NCBI GenBank assembly: GCA_963802765.1
Contig: CAWDJZ010000017.1
Coordinates: 1-64,000, forward strand
Reading direction: 5' to 3'
DNA length: 64,000 nucleotides
Source: Gaiellasilicea sp963802765
Lineage (GTDB): Bacteria; Actinomycetota; Thermoleophilia; Gaiellales; Gaiellaceae
Within the stretch, counting starts at the first letter, position 1. Every line of letters begins with the position of its first letter. Below are positions 24,151 through 34,169 of this stretch, piece by piece. The position numbers were made by a program, and so were the translations under genes. The notes beneath the pieces were generated by a model. That model did not search any database, was not told the origin of the DNA, and saw only the letters and a program-made list of their open reading frames with translations.

Positions 24151-25640
24151 GCGGCCTCCTCGGACTCGCTCTCGAGCCCGTGCATCGCCTTCAGCAGCGT
24201 CGCTTCGTCGGCGCCGGCGGCGTCGAGCCCGGCCGTGACGCGGCCCCCGTAGAGGCAGACGACGCGATCGCACACGAGCGGGATCTCGGCGAGCTCGCTC
24301 GTGAACAGGAGCACTGCGGCGCCCTCGCCGGCGAGCTTGCGCAGCAGCGCGTAGATCTGGCGCTTCGTGCCGACGTCGATGCCGCGGGTGGGGTCGAAGC
24401 AGAGCAGGGTCTGGAAGCCGTTCGCCAGCCAGCGTGCAATCGTGACCTTCTGCTGGTTGCCGCCCGAGAGCCGCCGCACCTGCCGCTGGGCACGGGTGTC
24501 GATCGAGAGGCTCTCGATCGCGGAGTGGACGCGGCGCCGCTCCGCACGCATTCCGACCGGCCCCCAGCGGAGCGGACTGTTGAAGCGGGGCGCGGCGATG
24601 TTCTCGGCGACCGATCGCTGCGGCAACAGCGCCTGGAGGCGGTCGGCGGGAACGAGCACGACGCCGGCGCGGATCGCATCGTAGGGATGGCGTGCGCGCA
24701 GGTGCTCTCCGCGCACGAGGACCTCGCCGTCGCTCGGCCGCCGCTGGCCCGAGAGCACGGCGAAGAGCTCGTCTTGCCCCTGCGCCTCGAGCGCAGCGAT
24801 GCCCAGGATCTCGCCCGGCCGCAGCGCGAACGAGACGTCGGTCAGCGCCTCGTCGACACCGAGACCGCGCACCTCGAGCGCCGCCGGGCCTTCCGTGCCG
24901 AGCTCGATCCGCTCACGCGGCGGCGTCGCCTCGGCTGCCTCCGCCGCCCTGGCCACCTCCTCGCCCAGCATGACCTCGACGATCTTCTCCTCCCCTCCCT
25001 CGGTGGGCACGAGCGTCCCGACGTCGTTGCCGTCCCGCAGCACCGTGGCGCGGTCACAGTGCGCGATCACCTCGCGGAGGCGGTGCGTGATGAAGAGGGC
25101 GGCACGGCCCCGCTCGCGCTGCGCCTGCATGACGTTGAAGACGCGCTCCGCGAGGTCCGACGGGAGCGCGGCCGTGATCTCGTCGAGGATCAGGAGCTGC
25201 GGATCACGCGCGAGCGCGCGGGCGAGATCGAGCATCCGCAGCATCGGCAAGGGAACGTCGAGTGCTTGTTCGTCCAGGTCGACGTCGAGGTCGAGCTCGT
25301 GCAGCTGCCGCCGCACGGCTCCTACCGGCGTGCCGGTGAGCCGCAGGTTCTGCGCGATGGTGAGGTCGGGCACGAGCGCGGGATCCTGGAACACGGGCGC
25401 GAGCCCGATCCGGGCCGCCTGCGCGGGAGAGGAAACGCTCACCGCCGCCCCGTCGACGAGGATCTCGCCGGCGTCGGCGCGGATCACACCCGTCAGCACC
25501 TTGACGAGCGTGCTCTTGCCGGCGCCGTTCGCGCCGAGGAGCGCATGCACCTCCCCCGGCTCGACCACGAGCGTCGCCGACCCCAGAGCCACCACCGGGC
25601 CGTAGCGCTTCGAGACCTCGCGTGCGGTGAGGAGGCTCAT
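24147..25640 (-). CDS. Rbs-type sugar ABC transporter ATPase (two NBDs)
   Basis: A 497-residue protein from ATG 25640, the usual length for RbsA/MglA. The first NBD has Walker A GANGAGKST and Walker B LLILDEITAAL. The second has LSGGNQQKVTIARWL and LLCFDPTRGIDVG, while its Walker A region reads EILGIAALEAQGQDE, the degenerate P-loop typical of the second half in this family. Open frame upstream of 25640 overlaps the substrate-binding gene out of phase and is not used. Confidence 0.94.
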   Translation of the reverse strand: MSLLTAREVSKRYGPVVALGSATLVVEPGEVHALLGANGAGKSTLVKVLTGVIRADAGEILVDGAAVSVSSPAQAARIGLAPVFQDPALVPDLTIAQNLRLTGTPVGAVRRQLHELDLDVDLDEQALDVPLPMLRMLDLARALARDPQLLILDEITAALPSDLAERVFNVMQAQRERGRAALFITHRLREVIAHCDRATVLRDGNDVGTLVPTEGGEEKIVEVMLGEEVARAAEAAEATPPRERIELGTEGPAALEVRGLGVDEALTDVSFALRPGEILGIAALEAQGQDELFAVLSGQRRPSDGEVLVRGEHLRARHPYDAIRAGVVLVPADRLQALLPQRSVAENIAAPRFNSPLRWGPVGMRAERRRVHSAIESLSIDTRAQRQVRRLSGGNQQKVTIARWLANGFQTLLCFDPTRGIDVGTKRQIYALLRKLAGEGAAVLLFTSELAEIPLVCDRVVCLYGGRVTAGLDAAGADEATLLKAMHGLESESEEAA

Positions 25641-25648
25641 GCGTGGGC

Positions 25649-25682
25649 GGAGGGGAGGATGCCGCTGGGCACCCTCCCCTCC
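25649..25682 (-). terminator. Hairpin between substrate-binding and ATPase genes
   Basis: A 14-bp stem with one mismatch (10 bp GGAGGGGAGG/CCTCCCCTCC, then TGCC/GGCA) around a 4-nt loop, in the 55-bp gap before the ATPase start. Such hairpins commonly keep binding-protein mRNA abundant by partial termination or 3'-end protection. Confidence 0.7.
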
Positions 25683-25695
25683 TTCGCTCTTTCGG

Positions 25696-26758
25696 TTACG
25701 GCCCCTTGCAGCCCACGAGCTGGGCCGCCGTGTACGTCGTCCACGGCTTGATGAACAGCTGCGAGCTGTACGTCGGCGGACGCTTCGGCGAGTAGTACGA
25801 CTTGATCGTCGTTCGAGTCGTTCGCCATGTCCCAGACCTCGGGGGTCAGCTTCGTCCACTTCTTGACGGTGCCGCCGCCGAGAACCTTGATCGCGACCGA
25901 GGCACCGACGCCGCCGATCGTCGCCGGGTTCGTCACCGCGGCGCCCGCGAACTTCGGGTTCAGGTTGATCAGCTGCTTGAGGAACTCGTTGTTGTCCGCG
26001 CCGACCACAGGCACGTACGGCTTGCCGGCCGTCTTGAACGCGTTCACGACCGTGTAGTCGATCCCGGACGTCCAGACGCCGTCGACCTGCACGCCGGAGT
26101 TGAGGATGTCGAGCATCTGCTTCCCACCGGGCGCGAACGACCAGTTGGTGAACGTCTGCTTGACGACCTTGATCCCCGGATACCGCTTCAGCGCCTGCTG
26201 GAAGCCGCGGTGCCGGTCGGTGTCGGCCGGGACGCCCGCGATGCCGCGCATCTCGACGACGTTGCCCTTGCCGCCGAGCTTCTTGAATAGCCACTCCGCC
26301 CCGAGCCGGCCGTACGCGACCTGGTCGTTCGTCACGTTGTAGGCCTGCGGCGCGGTGATCCGCTGGTCGACCGAGACGATCTTCACCCCACGCGCGGCCG
26401 CCTGGGACACGACCGCATTGAGTGCGTTCGCGCTCGACGGGTTGATGATGATCGCGTTCGCTCCGGCCGAGATCAGGTTCCGGATGTCGGCGATCTGCTC
26501 CGCCGGGCCGCCGTTGCGGTTGGCGACGATCACCTTCGAGACCTTGCCGCTCGAGAGCGCCTGCGCCTTGACCGCACAGATCATCTCCTCGCGCCACCCG
26601 TTACCGACGAGCGTGTTGCTCACGCCGAGCACCCACGAACCGGGGGCCGCCGGCTTCGCGCTCGCCGTGCCCGCGATCCCCATCACGACGACCGCGAGGA
26701 TGAACAGCCCTGCTACGAACGGGGCGCGCACGCGCCCGCGAGACCTGCCAACCGTCAT
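25696..26758 (-). CDS. Sugar ABC transporter substrate-binding protein (one-base insertion)
   Basis: ATG 26758 follows GGAGGAGGAGG. A signal peptide covers about residues 1-35, ending TASA. The mature protein is a periplasmic-binding-protein fold of the RbsB/xylose class: GVSNTLVGNGWREEM, AGANAIIINPSS, GVKIVSVDQRI and GVGASVAIKVLGG. Near 25820 the frame changes. Removing one A in the codons after NDS gives TTIKSYYSPKRPP and a stop at 25696, for 353 residues. As given, the frame runs 59 bp further into the ATPase start. The span is one base over a multiple of three. Confidence 0.85.
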
Positions 26759-26904
26759 TCGTTTCCTCCTCCTCCTTGAGACTCGTTGCCCGTCCCCGTC
26801 GGCAGCCGGGAGCCGGCCCGAGTCGAGTCTACGGCCATCCGAACGCGCCGGAAAGTGTCGCGCACGTGCATCGCGGCGACCCTACAAGGTCTTTTGTCGG
26901 ATTT

Positions 26905-26944
26905 CAAGAGAAGTCTTGTCCGTATCGACAGATGTCCTTAGAAT
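26905..26944 (+). promoter_or_regulatory. Promoter of the ROK gene with putative operator
   Basis: TTGTCC (26916-26921), a 17-bp spacer and TAGAAT (26939-26944) form a good housekeeping promoter. The inverted repeat CAAGA-GAAG-TCTTG (26905-26918) overlaps the -35 side, a plausible repressor site for the ROK protein. The GTG at 26955 is only 10 bp after the -10 box, so the mRNA would be leaderless or almost so. Confidence 0.6.
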
Positions 26945-26954
26945 CGACGCGGAA

Positions 26955-28238
26955 GTGGCCACCCGCGCCCGCAAGCACGCAGCGACCGCCCGAGCCGCCG
27001 CGGACCGAACCGAGCCGCCGGACGGTCTCGTCGCCGTGCTCGACCACGTCCGCGCCAGCGGGGAGTCGTCCCGGGCGGAGCTCGTCGAGGCAACCGGGCT
27101 CGGCCGCTCGATCGTCACGCAGCGGGTCGAGGCGCTGATCGACTACGGGCTGCTCGCGGGGGACCGGGTCGGGCCGTCGACCGGCGGGCGGGCGCCACGG
27201 CTCCTCCGATTCCGGGCGGACGCCGGCTACGTGCTCGTCGCCGATCTCGGCGCGACGAGCGCGGACGTCGCGCTGGCGGACCTGTCGGGCGGAATCGTCG
27301 CCCACCGGCAGGAGCCGTCCGACATCGCCGCAGGTCCGGAAGAGGTCCTCGGCCGTGTCGACCGGCTCTTCGACGAGTGCATCGCCGAGGCGGGCTCGTT
27401 CCCCGGGTCGCTCTGGGGCATCGGAGTCGGCGTGCCGGGCCCGGTCGAGTTCGAGTCGGGCCGCCCGATCTCCCCTCCGATCATGCCCGGCTGGGACGGG
27501 TACGAGATCCGCGAGCGGTTCGCGGAGCACGGCGTCCCGGTGTGGGTCGACAACGACGTGAACGTGATGGCTCTCGGCGAGCTGACGGCCGGCTGCGGCC
27601 GCGGCGTCGACGACTTCGTCTTCGTCAAGCTGGGCACCGGGATCGGCGCCGGCATCGTCGTCGACGGGCGGATCCACCGTGGCGCGCAGGGCTCCGCCGG
27701 CGACGTGGGGCACATCTACGTCCAGGCCGGCGACCGGGAGGTGATCTGCCGCTGTGGTATGAACGGCTGCCTGGAGGCGTTCGCGGGCGGCGCCGCGCTC
27801 GGTCGCGACGCCGAGGCCGCGGCACGTGAGGGCCGGAGCGAGATCCTCCGCTCGCTGCTCGAGGAGCAGGGCTCGCTCAGCGCCGCCGACGTCGCTCTGG
27901 GGTCGAAGCACGGCGACCCTGTGTGCGTCGAGCTGATCACCGAGGCGGGCAAGCTCATCGGCCAGATGCTCACCGGCGTCGTCAACTTCTTCAATCCGTC
28001 GCTGGTCGTGATCGGCGGCGGCGTCGCCGGCGCCGGCGACCTCCTGCTCGCCACGATCCGCCAGACGATCTACAGCCGTTCGCTCCCCCTCTCGACGCGC
28101 GATCTCGTCGTACGGCGCTCCGCGCTCGACGGCCGGGCCGGCGTGACCGGCGCCGCGACGATGGTCGCCAACGAGCTCTTCGCGCGCGACTTTCTACCGG
28201 GCTGGCTCGGCGCCGGCACTCCCGCCCGAAGTCCGTAA
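26955..28238 (+). CDS. ROK-family transcriptional regulator
   Basis: A 427-residue protein from GTG 26955. The N-terminal winged helix (about residues 20-80, SRAELVEATGLGRSIVTQRVEALIDYGLL) binds DNA. The ROK domain follows, with VADLGATSADVALADL for ATP/phosphate, GIGVGVPGPVE and DNDVNVMALGE, and the zinc motif CRCGMNGCLEAF. It is divergent from the Rbs-type importer and probably represses it until a sugar binds. Its 3' end overlaps the SIS gene by 45 bp in convergent orientation. Confidence 0.92.
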   Translation: MATRARKHAATARAAADRTEPPDGLVAVLDHVRASGESSRAELVEATGLGRSIVTQRVEALIDYGLLAGDRVGPSTGGRAPRLLRFRADAGYVLVADLGATSADVALADLSGGIVAHRQEPSDIAAGPEEVLGRVDRLFDECIAEAGSFPGSLWGIGVGVPGPVEFESGRPISPPIMPGWDGYEIRERFAEHGVPVWVDNDVNVMALGELTAGCGRGVDDFVFVKLGTGIGAGIVVDGRIHRGAQGSAGDVGHIYVQAGDREVICRCGMNGCLEAFAGGAALGRDAEAAAREGRSEILRSLLEEQGSLSAADVALGSKHGDPVCVELITEAGKLIGQMLTGVVNFFNPSLVVIGGGVAGAGDLLLATIRQTIYSRSLPLSTRDLVVRRSALDGRAGVTGAATMVANELFARDFLPGWLGAGTPARSP

Positions 28239-29024
28239 CGCCCGGCTCGCGCGGCGCGCGTGCTCGGCGTACGCCTCGTCGAAGAGCCGACGCGACTCGT
28301 CGGCGCCGACGAGCGCGGCGCTCGTCAGCACCGGTGGGAGCGCGTCCCGTTCGAGTAGGAGCTCGGCCGTGCAGACCTTGATCGCGTTCACGAGCGCCAC
28401 CGCCGCGATCGTGGAACCGGGGCCGACCGGAGTCTCGACGCCGTCGAGCTCGACGAGCGCGTCACCGGCGGGCGTGCAGACATCGAGCACGACGTCCGCA
28501 TGGTCGAGGAGACGCGTCCCGGTCGGATGCGATGGCTCGCCCGCCTCCGACTGCGCGACCGACGTCACCGCCACGACCGGAAGGCCGCGCGCCTTCGCCC
28601 CGAGCGCGATCTCGATCGGCACGGCCGTGAGCCCGCTCGCGCTGAAGACGATCATCACGTCGGGCGGCCCCAGCTCGAAGTTGGAGAGGATCGTCTCGGC
28701 GAGCCCCTCGACGCGCTCGATGAACATCGCCTGCCGCTGGCCGTTCGCCCCCACCACCTGGGTGTGGAAGGTCATCGAGAGCTCGACGATCGGGTGGAAG
28801 CCGGGGTAGGAGCCGTAGCGCGGGAACATCTCCTCCACCGGGATGCGCGAGTGGCCCGTGCCGAAGAGGTGGACGAGGCCACCCGCCGCGATCGCGTCCG
28901 CGCACAGCCGCGACGCCTCCGCGATCGCGTTCCGCTGGCTCTCCAGTCGTTCGAGCAGAGCTTGGGCGGCCGCCAGGTACCGCGTAGGCTCGATGCTCAC
29001 GGCGTCGTCGAACGAGGAGGGCAT
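28194..29024 (-). CDS. SIS-domain sugar-phosphate-binding protein
   Basis: A 276-residue protein from ATG 29024. The SIS fold covers most of it: LVHLFGTGHSRIPVEEM, the PDVMIVFSASGLTAVP phosphate-binding strand and GLPVVAVTSVAQSEAG. It resembles the UPF0309 group of uncharacterised SIS proteins. It probably isomerises or binds a phosphosugar from the imported substrate. It is divergent from the Gfo/Idh gene with only 6 bp between start codons. Confidence 0.85.
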   Translation of the reverse strand: MPSSFDDAVSIEPTRYLAAAQALLERLESQRNAIAEASRLCADAIAAGGLVHLFGTGHSRIPVEEMFPRYGSYPGFHPIVELSMTFHTQVVGANGQRQAMFIERVEGLAETILSNFELGPPDVMIVFSASGLTAVPIEIALGAKARGLPVVAVTSVAQSEAGEPSHPTGTRLLDHADVVLDVCTPAGDALVELDGVETPVGPGSTIAAVALVNAIKVCTAELLLERDALPPVLTSAALVGADESRRLFDEAYAEHARRASRALRTSGGSAGAEPAR

Positions 29025-29030
29025 CGCACG

Positions 29031-30227
29031 GTGGTCGGCCACAGGGTGAGCATGCTCGGCACGGGTCTCATCGGTCTCTTCTACACCAGAACGCTGCACG
29101 GCCAACGGAACCGCGACCGCGTCCAGGTCGTCTACTCACGCTCGGAGGAGCGGGCGGCCGCCTTCCGCGCCGATAACGACGTCCCAGAGTCGACGACCGA
29201 CCTCGAAGAGGCGATCGCGCACCCCGAGACGGACACGGTCGTGATCGGGCTGCCGAACCAGCTGCACGAGGAAGCCGTCGAGCTCTGCGCGAAGCACGGC
29301 AAGGCCGTCCTCTGCACGAAGCCGCTCGCCCGCACGCGCGGAGGAGGCGAAGCGGATGCTGGACACCGCCGAGCGCGCCGGGCATCTTCGCCGGCTACCT
29401 CGAGGACCTCGTCTACACGCCGAAGACGCTGAAGGCGATCGCGGCCGTCCAGGCGGGCCAGATCGGGGACGTCCTCTGGGCGCGGTCGCGCGAGACGCAC
29501 CCGGGCCCCCACAGCGCCTGGTTCTGGGACGCCGCGCAGGCGGGCGGCGGCCCGATCGTCGACCTCGGCTGCCACTGCATCGAGATCATCCGCTCGTACA
29601 TGGGCAAGGAGAACCGGCCGGTCGAGGTGATGTGCTGGACGGACACGCTCGTACACCCGATCGAGGCCGAGGACAACGCGATCGCGCTGATCCGCTTCGA
29701 GAGCGGAGCGATGGGCCAGTTCGAGGTCAGCTGGACCTTCCGCGGCGGCATGGACCTCCGTGACGAGGTCGCCGGCACCGAAGGGACGATCTGGACGAAC
29801 CACTTCCTCCGCACGGGCTTCGAGGTCTTCACCTCGGGCGGCGGCGGCGAGTACGTCGCCGAGAAGGCCGAGACCGCCACGGGCTGGCTCTTCCCCGTCG
29901 GCGACGAGGTGGCCGAGCTCGGCTACGTCGACATGTTCACCGACATGTTCGACGCGCTCGACGAGGGCCGCGCGCCGCGCGAGACCTTCTACGACGGCTA
30001 CGTCGTGAACGCGATCATCGACGCCTGCTACCGCTCCGCGGCGAGCCGGCAGTGGGAGCCCGTCCAGCTCGACGACTGGCGCGGCGCCGGTGTCCCCCGG
30101 ATCGAACGCGACGCGCCGCGAGCACGACGGCAAGACGGTGATCAAGGAGGAGAAGATGCCGGACGGCCGCCTCAAGCTGATCCTGAAGGACGAGGCGACC
30201 GGCGAGTTCGTCGACGTCGTCAGCTGA
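29031..30227 (+). CDS. Gfo/Idh/MocA-family oxidoreductase (three one-base insertions)
   Basis: The GTG at 29031 opens VSMLGTGLIGLFY, the NAD(P) Rossmann motif; GTG 29046 is an alternative. The frame breaks near 29340 (before AEEAKRMLDTAERAG), near 29386 (before IFAGYLEDLVYTPK) and near 30112 (before REHDGKTVIKEEK). Each is repaired by removing one base. The corrected protein has about 397 residues and stops at 30227. TKP (CTKPLA) and the C-terminal GGGPIVDLGCHCIEI match the family. It probably oxidises a sugar or polyol. The extra 40 residues at the end are unusual for the family. Confidence 0.8.
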
Positions 30228-30323
30228 AGCCCACTCAGCAGTGGCCCGCCGTGCCGCGGCAATCCGCTCGCGCCGCTCCTCCCGTACATACTCTTCGACG
30301 CGTCCAACGATCGGGGGGAACCG

Positions 30324-31223
30324 ATGACAGAGCTCCAGCGGTACCTGGCCGAGGAGGTCGCCGAGGACCACGCCGACGGGATCATCACGCGGCGCGAGGC
30401 CCTGCGGCGACTCGGACTGCTCGGATTGGGCATGTCTGCGGCGGCGTCGCTGCTCACGACCTTCGGGGCCGACGCGGCCGCGGCCGGGCTCCGGCCGGCG
30501 GCGCGCGCAGCCGCGCCGGCGCGCGTGCAGGCGGCGGTCGCAACCGAGGCGATCACGTTCGTGGGGCCGAAGGGCCGGACGCTTCTGGGCGCCTGGGCGG
30601 CGGCCGAGCATCCGCGCGGAGGCGTCCTCGTGATCCACGAGAACCGCGGCCTGAACGACCACATCCGCTCGGTGGCTGGACGGCTCGCCGGCGACGGTTA
30701 TTCGTCGCTCGCGATCGACCTGCTCTCTGAGGAGGGTGGAACCGACTCGTTCAGCGATCCTGCAGAGGCGACCGCGGCCCTGAGCCAGGTCCCGCCGGAG
30801 CGGTTCGATGCCGACATGAGCGCCGGAGTGACCGAGCTCAAGCGGCGGCTACGAGGCAAGCGTGTCGCCGCCGTCGGCTTCTGCTTCGGCGGCGGCATGG
30901 TGTGGCGGCTGCTCGCATCGCGGGAGCCGCGCCTGGCGGCGGCCGTTCCGTTCTATGGGCCGTTTCCCGAGAACGGCGACCTTTCGGGCTCGAAGGCGGC
31001 CGTCCTGGGGATCTACGCGGGCCTCGACACACGGGTGAATGCGACCCAGCCTGCCGCTGAGGCAGCGCTCCAGGCGGCCGGCCTCGAGTACGAGATCGTC
31101 ACATTCCCGAATGCGAACCACGCGTTCTTCAACGACACGGGGGCGCGGTACGACCCGGAGGCGGCGGCGCTCGCGTATGCACGCGTGCTCGACTGGTTCG
31201 AGCGCTTCGTCGACAAGCGCTGA
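30324..31223 (+). CDS. Dienelactone hydrolase-family protein with Tat signal
   Basis: A 299-residue protein. An N-terminal leader of about 25 residues precedes ITRREALRRLGLLGLG, a twin-arginine-like signal with a hydrophobic core to about residue 55. The hydrolase domain has the nucleophile Cys187 in GFCFGGG, Asp235 in AGLDTRV and His266 in NHAFF, the Cys-Asp-His triad of dienelactone hydrolases. It would act outside the membrane on a lactone or ester. It is a single gene with a strong terminator. Confidence 0.9.
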   Translation: MTELQRYLAEEVAEDHADGIITRREALRRLGLLGLGMSAAASLLTTFGADAAAAGLRPAARAAAPARVQAAVATEAITFVGPKGRTLLGAWAAAEHPRGGVLVIHENRGLNDHIRSVAGRLAGDGYSSLAIDLLSEEGGTDSFSDPAEATAALSQVPPERFDADMSAGVTELKRRLRGKRVAAVGFCFGGGMVWRLLASREPRLAAAVPFYGPFPENGDLSGSKAAVLGIYAGLDTRVNATQPAAEAALQAAGLEYEIVTFPNANHAFFNDTGARYDPEAAALAYARVLDWFERFVDKR

Positions 31224-31230
31224 GGCGGAA

Positions 31231-31266
31231 ACGAGGGAGGGCCGCCGACCGGCGGCGCTCCCTCGT
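31231..31266. terminator. Bidirectional terminator
   Basis: A 9-bp outer stem (ACGAGGGAG/CTCCCTCGT) and 6-bp inner stem (GCCGCC/GGCGGC) between the convergent hydrolase and isomerase genes. Confidence 0.75.
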
Positions 31267-31324
31267 CCTCTCGCCTGACACAAACCGCGCGTCGAGCTCG
31301 GTCCGGCCGGCACCGTGCGGAGGC

Positions 31325-32234
31325 TCAGACGAGCAGCGGCCGGAGCGTGTTCCGGGCGACGAGGAAGCCGCGCTTGACGAGCTCCTCGTCGCCCTCGAAG
31401 CGGCGGTCCTCGTGCTCGATCGAGATCCAGCGGTCGTACCCGACCGCGTAGAGCGCCGCGACGAACCGGCTCCAGTCGACCTCGCCCAGCCCGGGCAGGC
31501 GCGGCACCTGCCACCCCATCCCGGCGGACAACGTCCCGTGCCGGTAGAGGCCGTCGCGCCGCACCTCGAGATCCTTCGCGTGGACGTGGAAGATCCGGTC
31601 GGCGAAGTCGTAGACCGCCCGCTCGTAGTCGATCATCAGCCAGACGAGGTGGGACGGGTCGAGGTTGAGCCCGAAGTTCGGCGTCCGGGATCGCCTCGAA
31701 CATCTGCTCCCAGATCGCGGGTGACCAGGCCAGGTTGTTGCCGCCCGGCCACTCGTCCTCGCTGAAGATCATCGGGCAGTTCTCGATCGCGATCTTCACG
31801 CCCTGGTCGGTCGCGTGTCGCACGAGGTCGGGCCAGATCGCGCGGAAGCGCTCGAGGTTCTCGCTCAGGGGGCGATCCTTGTCGTTGCCGACGAAGGTGC
31901 CGACCACCTCCACTCCGAGCTGCGCCGCGGCGGTGACGACCTTCCGGAGATGGGCGTTCACCTCCTCGCGGTGCGTGTCGTCCGGGTGGAGGTTGTTCGG
32001 GTAGTAGGCGAGGGACGAGATCTCGAGCCCGTGCCGGTCGAAGACGTCGCGAACCTGCCCGGGGTCGAAGTCGTCGACGTCGATGTGCGTCACGCCGGCG
32101 TAGCGCCGCTTCTCGCCGCCGCCGCCCGGCCAGCAGGCGACCTCGAGCGACTCGAAGCCCTCGGCCGCCGCCCACTCCGCCACCTGCTCGAGCGTCAGAT
32201 CCGGGAACGCCGCGGTGAGGAGCCCGAGCTTCAC
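31325..32234 (-). CDS. Sugar phosphate isomerase/epimerase, TIM barrel (one-base insertion)
   Basis: GTG 32234 overlaps the upstream dehydrogenase stop. The N-terminal part (VKLGLLTAAFPDLTLEQVAEWA, then GFESLEVACWPGG) and the metal-binding strands KIAIENCP, HVHAKD and ISIEHEDR match the xylose-isomerase-like AP-endonuclease 2 superfamily. The frame breaks near 31680. Dropping one C gives FGLNLDPSHLVW and the stop at 31325, 302 residues in all. It is co-transcribed with the Gfo/Idh gene before it, a common pair in inositol and sugar catabolism. Confidence 0.85.
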
Positions 32235-33361
32235 CGCTCCACCTCGACCCAGCGCTCCTCGCGCGCCGAGCGCGCGATCGCCTCGCCGAGCAGGATCTCC
32301 TCGTGCCCGTCGGCAAAGGTCGGAAAGTCCGGTTCTGCGGGCATGCGTCCCTCCTCGACGGCGGCGTAGACCGCCCGGTAGAGCTGCTTGAACGTGTCGG
32401 TGAACCCCTCCGCGTGCCCGGCCGGATAGTCGCCGCGGAGCGGCCCGTGCATCAACGCCGGGTCGCGGAAGAGGATCTCGTTCGGACGGTCTCGATGGCC
32501 GAGCCAGAGCTCCTCGTGCCGCTCCGAGCTCCACGCGAGCGCTCCCTCCGAGCCGTCGAGCTCGAACGAGAGGTGGTTCTTCCGCCCCGCGCTCACCTGC
32601 GAGATCGTCACCTGACCGCGCGTGCCGTCCTCGTAGCGGAGGAGCACGTGCGCGACGTCCTCGGTCGCCATCGGCCGGTCGACCCGCTCGACCGCGCCCG
32701 CGTCGGCGTAGGTCTCGACGGGGCCGGTCGGAACGTGCCGGACCGGATGCACGGTGTAGAGGTCAGCGAACACCGCGGCGACGCGCCTGCCCGCGATCCA
32801 GCCGGTCAGATCGAGCCAGTGCGTGCCGATGTCGGCGACGGCGCGGAGCGAGCCGCCCAGCTCCGGGTCGAGCCGCCAGTTCCAGTCCGTGACCTGATGG
32901 AGCCAGTCCTGGGCGTAAGCGCCGTGGACGTTCCAGACCCGGCCGAGCTCGCCGTCGAGCACTCGCTGACGCGCCTCGTGCAGGAGCGGATAGAAGCGGA
33001 TGTTGTAGTTCGTGCAGTGGACGAGGCCGCTCGCCTCGGCGAGCCGGAGCAGCTCACTCGACTCCGCCGAGGTGAGCGCAAGCGGCTTCTCGCAGACGAC
33101 GTGCTTGCCGGCCGCGAGCACGTCCTTCACCTGCGGGTAGTGGAGATGGTTCGGCGTCGTCAGGTGCACGACCCGGACGCGGTCGTCCTCGAGCATCGCC
33201 TCGAAGCTCTCGTACGGCTCGGGGAGGCCGGGCTTCTCCCGCGCCCGGGCGGGCGACGAGCCGACGACACCGGTGACGTCGACGCCGAGACGCCGCAGCG
33301 CCTCGACGTGGACGACGCCGATGAACCCCGTGCCGACGACGGCTGCCCCGATCCCGCTCAC
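32231..33361 (-). CDS. Gfo/Idh/MocA-family oxidoreductase
   Basis: A 376-residue NAD(P)-dependent dehydrogenase from GTG 33361. The Rossmann motif is AAVVGTGFIGVVHVEAL and the catalytic-site motif is CEKPLALT. The C-terminal alpha/beta domain includes GSLRAVADIGTHWLDL, with His as the usual catalytic residue. Undamaged frame. It probably oxidises a cyclic polyol or sugar; the next gene's isomerase supports that. Confidence 0.92.
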   Translation of the reverse strand: MSGIGAAVVGTGFIGVVHVEALRRLGVDVTGVVGSSPARAREKPGLPEPYESFEAMLEDDRVRVVHLTTPNHLHYPQVKDVLAAGKHVVCEKPLALTSAESSELLRLAEASGLVHCTNYNIRFYPLLHEARQRVLDGELGRVWNVHGAYAQDWLHQVTDWNWRLDPELGGSLRAVADIGTHWLDLTGWIAGRRVAAVFADLYTVHPVRHVPTGPVETYADAGAVERVDRPMATEDVAHVLLRYEDGTRGQVTISQVSAGRKNHLSFELDGSEGALAWSSERHEELWLGHRDRPNEILFRDPALMHGPLRGDYPAGHAEGFTDTFKQLYRAVYAAVEEGRMPAEPDFPTFADGHEEILLGEAIARSAREERWVEVER

Positions 33362-33380
33362 GCTCGGCGAATCTAACCGC

Positions 33381-34098
33381 GTGCGAGGATCCGCGCATCG
33401 ATGAGACGAGCCTCAGGGGGAAGGTCGCCGTCGTGACGGGCAGCGCGGGCGCCATCGGCGGCGCGGTCGCACGGGCCTTCGAGGGCGCGGGCGCGATGGT
33501 CGTCGGGCTCGACCGCGACCAGGCCGACCTGACGCAGCCGGACGAGGTCGAGACGTTCTTCGCCGGCCTCGCGCGGCTCGACGTCCTCTTCAACGGCGCC
33601 GGGATCAGCGGCCGCTCGCTCGGCGACGGGCCGGTCGGCGAGTGCACCGTCGACGCGTGGAACGCAGTGCTCGCCAACAACCTCACGAGTGTCTTCCTCT
33701 GCTCGAAGCACGCGTTGCCGCTCCTCCGCAACGCGGGCGGCGGTGCGATCGTCAACCTCTCCTCGGTGATGGGCATCGTCGGCGGCGACGACGACTTCGC
33801 GACCCACGCCTACCAGGTGAGCAAGGCCGGGATCATCACGCTCACGAGAGCGATGGCGTTCCAGTACGGGCGCGAAGGGATCCGGGTCAACGCCATCGCT
33901 CCAGGGCTGATCGCCACCCCGATGAGCGCCCGCGCGCAGGCGGACCCGGGCATCCGCGCCCGGCTCCCGGAGCTGCATCCGCTCACGGGCGAGTTCGGGC
34001 GGCCCGAGGACGTCGCCGGAGCGGCGCTCTACCTCGCGTCGGCGCCGTTCGTCACCGGCACGGTGCTCACGGTCGACGGCGGCTGGTCGGTTCGGTGA
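33381..34098 (+). CDS. Short-chain dehydrogenase/reductase (one-base insertion near start)
   Basis: A classical SDR: TGSAGAIGG coenzyme motif, NNLTSVF, catalytic Ser in NLSSVMG, and Tyr/Lys in YQVSKAG. The only intact start, GTG 33433, would cut off the first beta strand. Reading from GTG 33381 with one G removed near 33387 gives VRDPRIDETSLRGKVAVVTG, a normal SDR beginning, and 238 residues. It is divergent from the dehydrogenase at 33361 with 19 bp between starts. Substrate is probably a sugar or sugar acid. Confidence 0.85.
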
Positions 34099-34169
34099 GA
34101 GTATCTTCGCGCGAAACTGCACAAGGCGCGTATCGGCGCGTCGCCGTCAGTACGAGGGGAGGAGATGGA

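Noticed and set aside
25641..26597. Upstream extension of the sugar ATPase frame to a protein of 816 residues
   Set aside because: The upstream part is the binding-protein gene read out of frame; ATG 25640 gives the normal family length.
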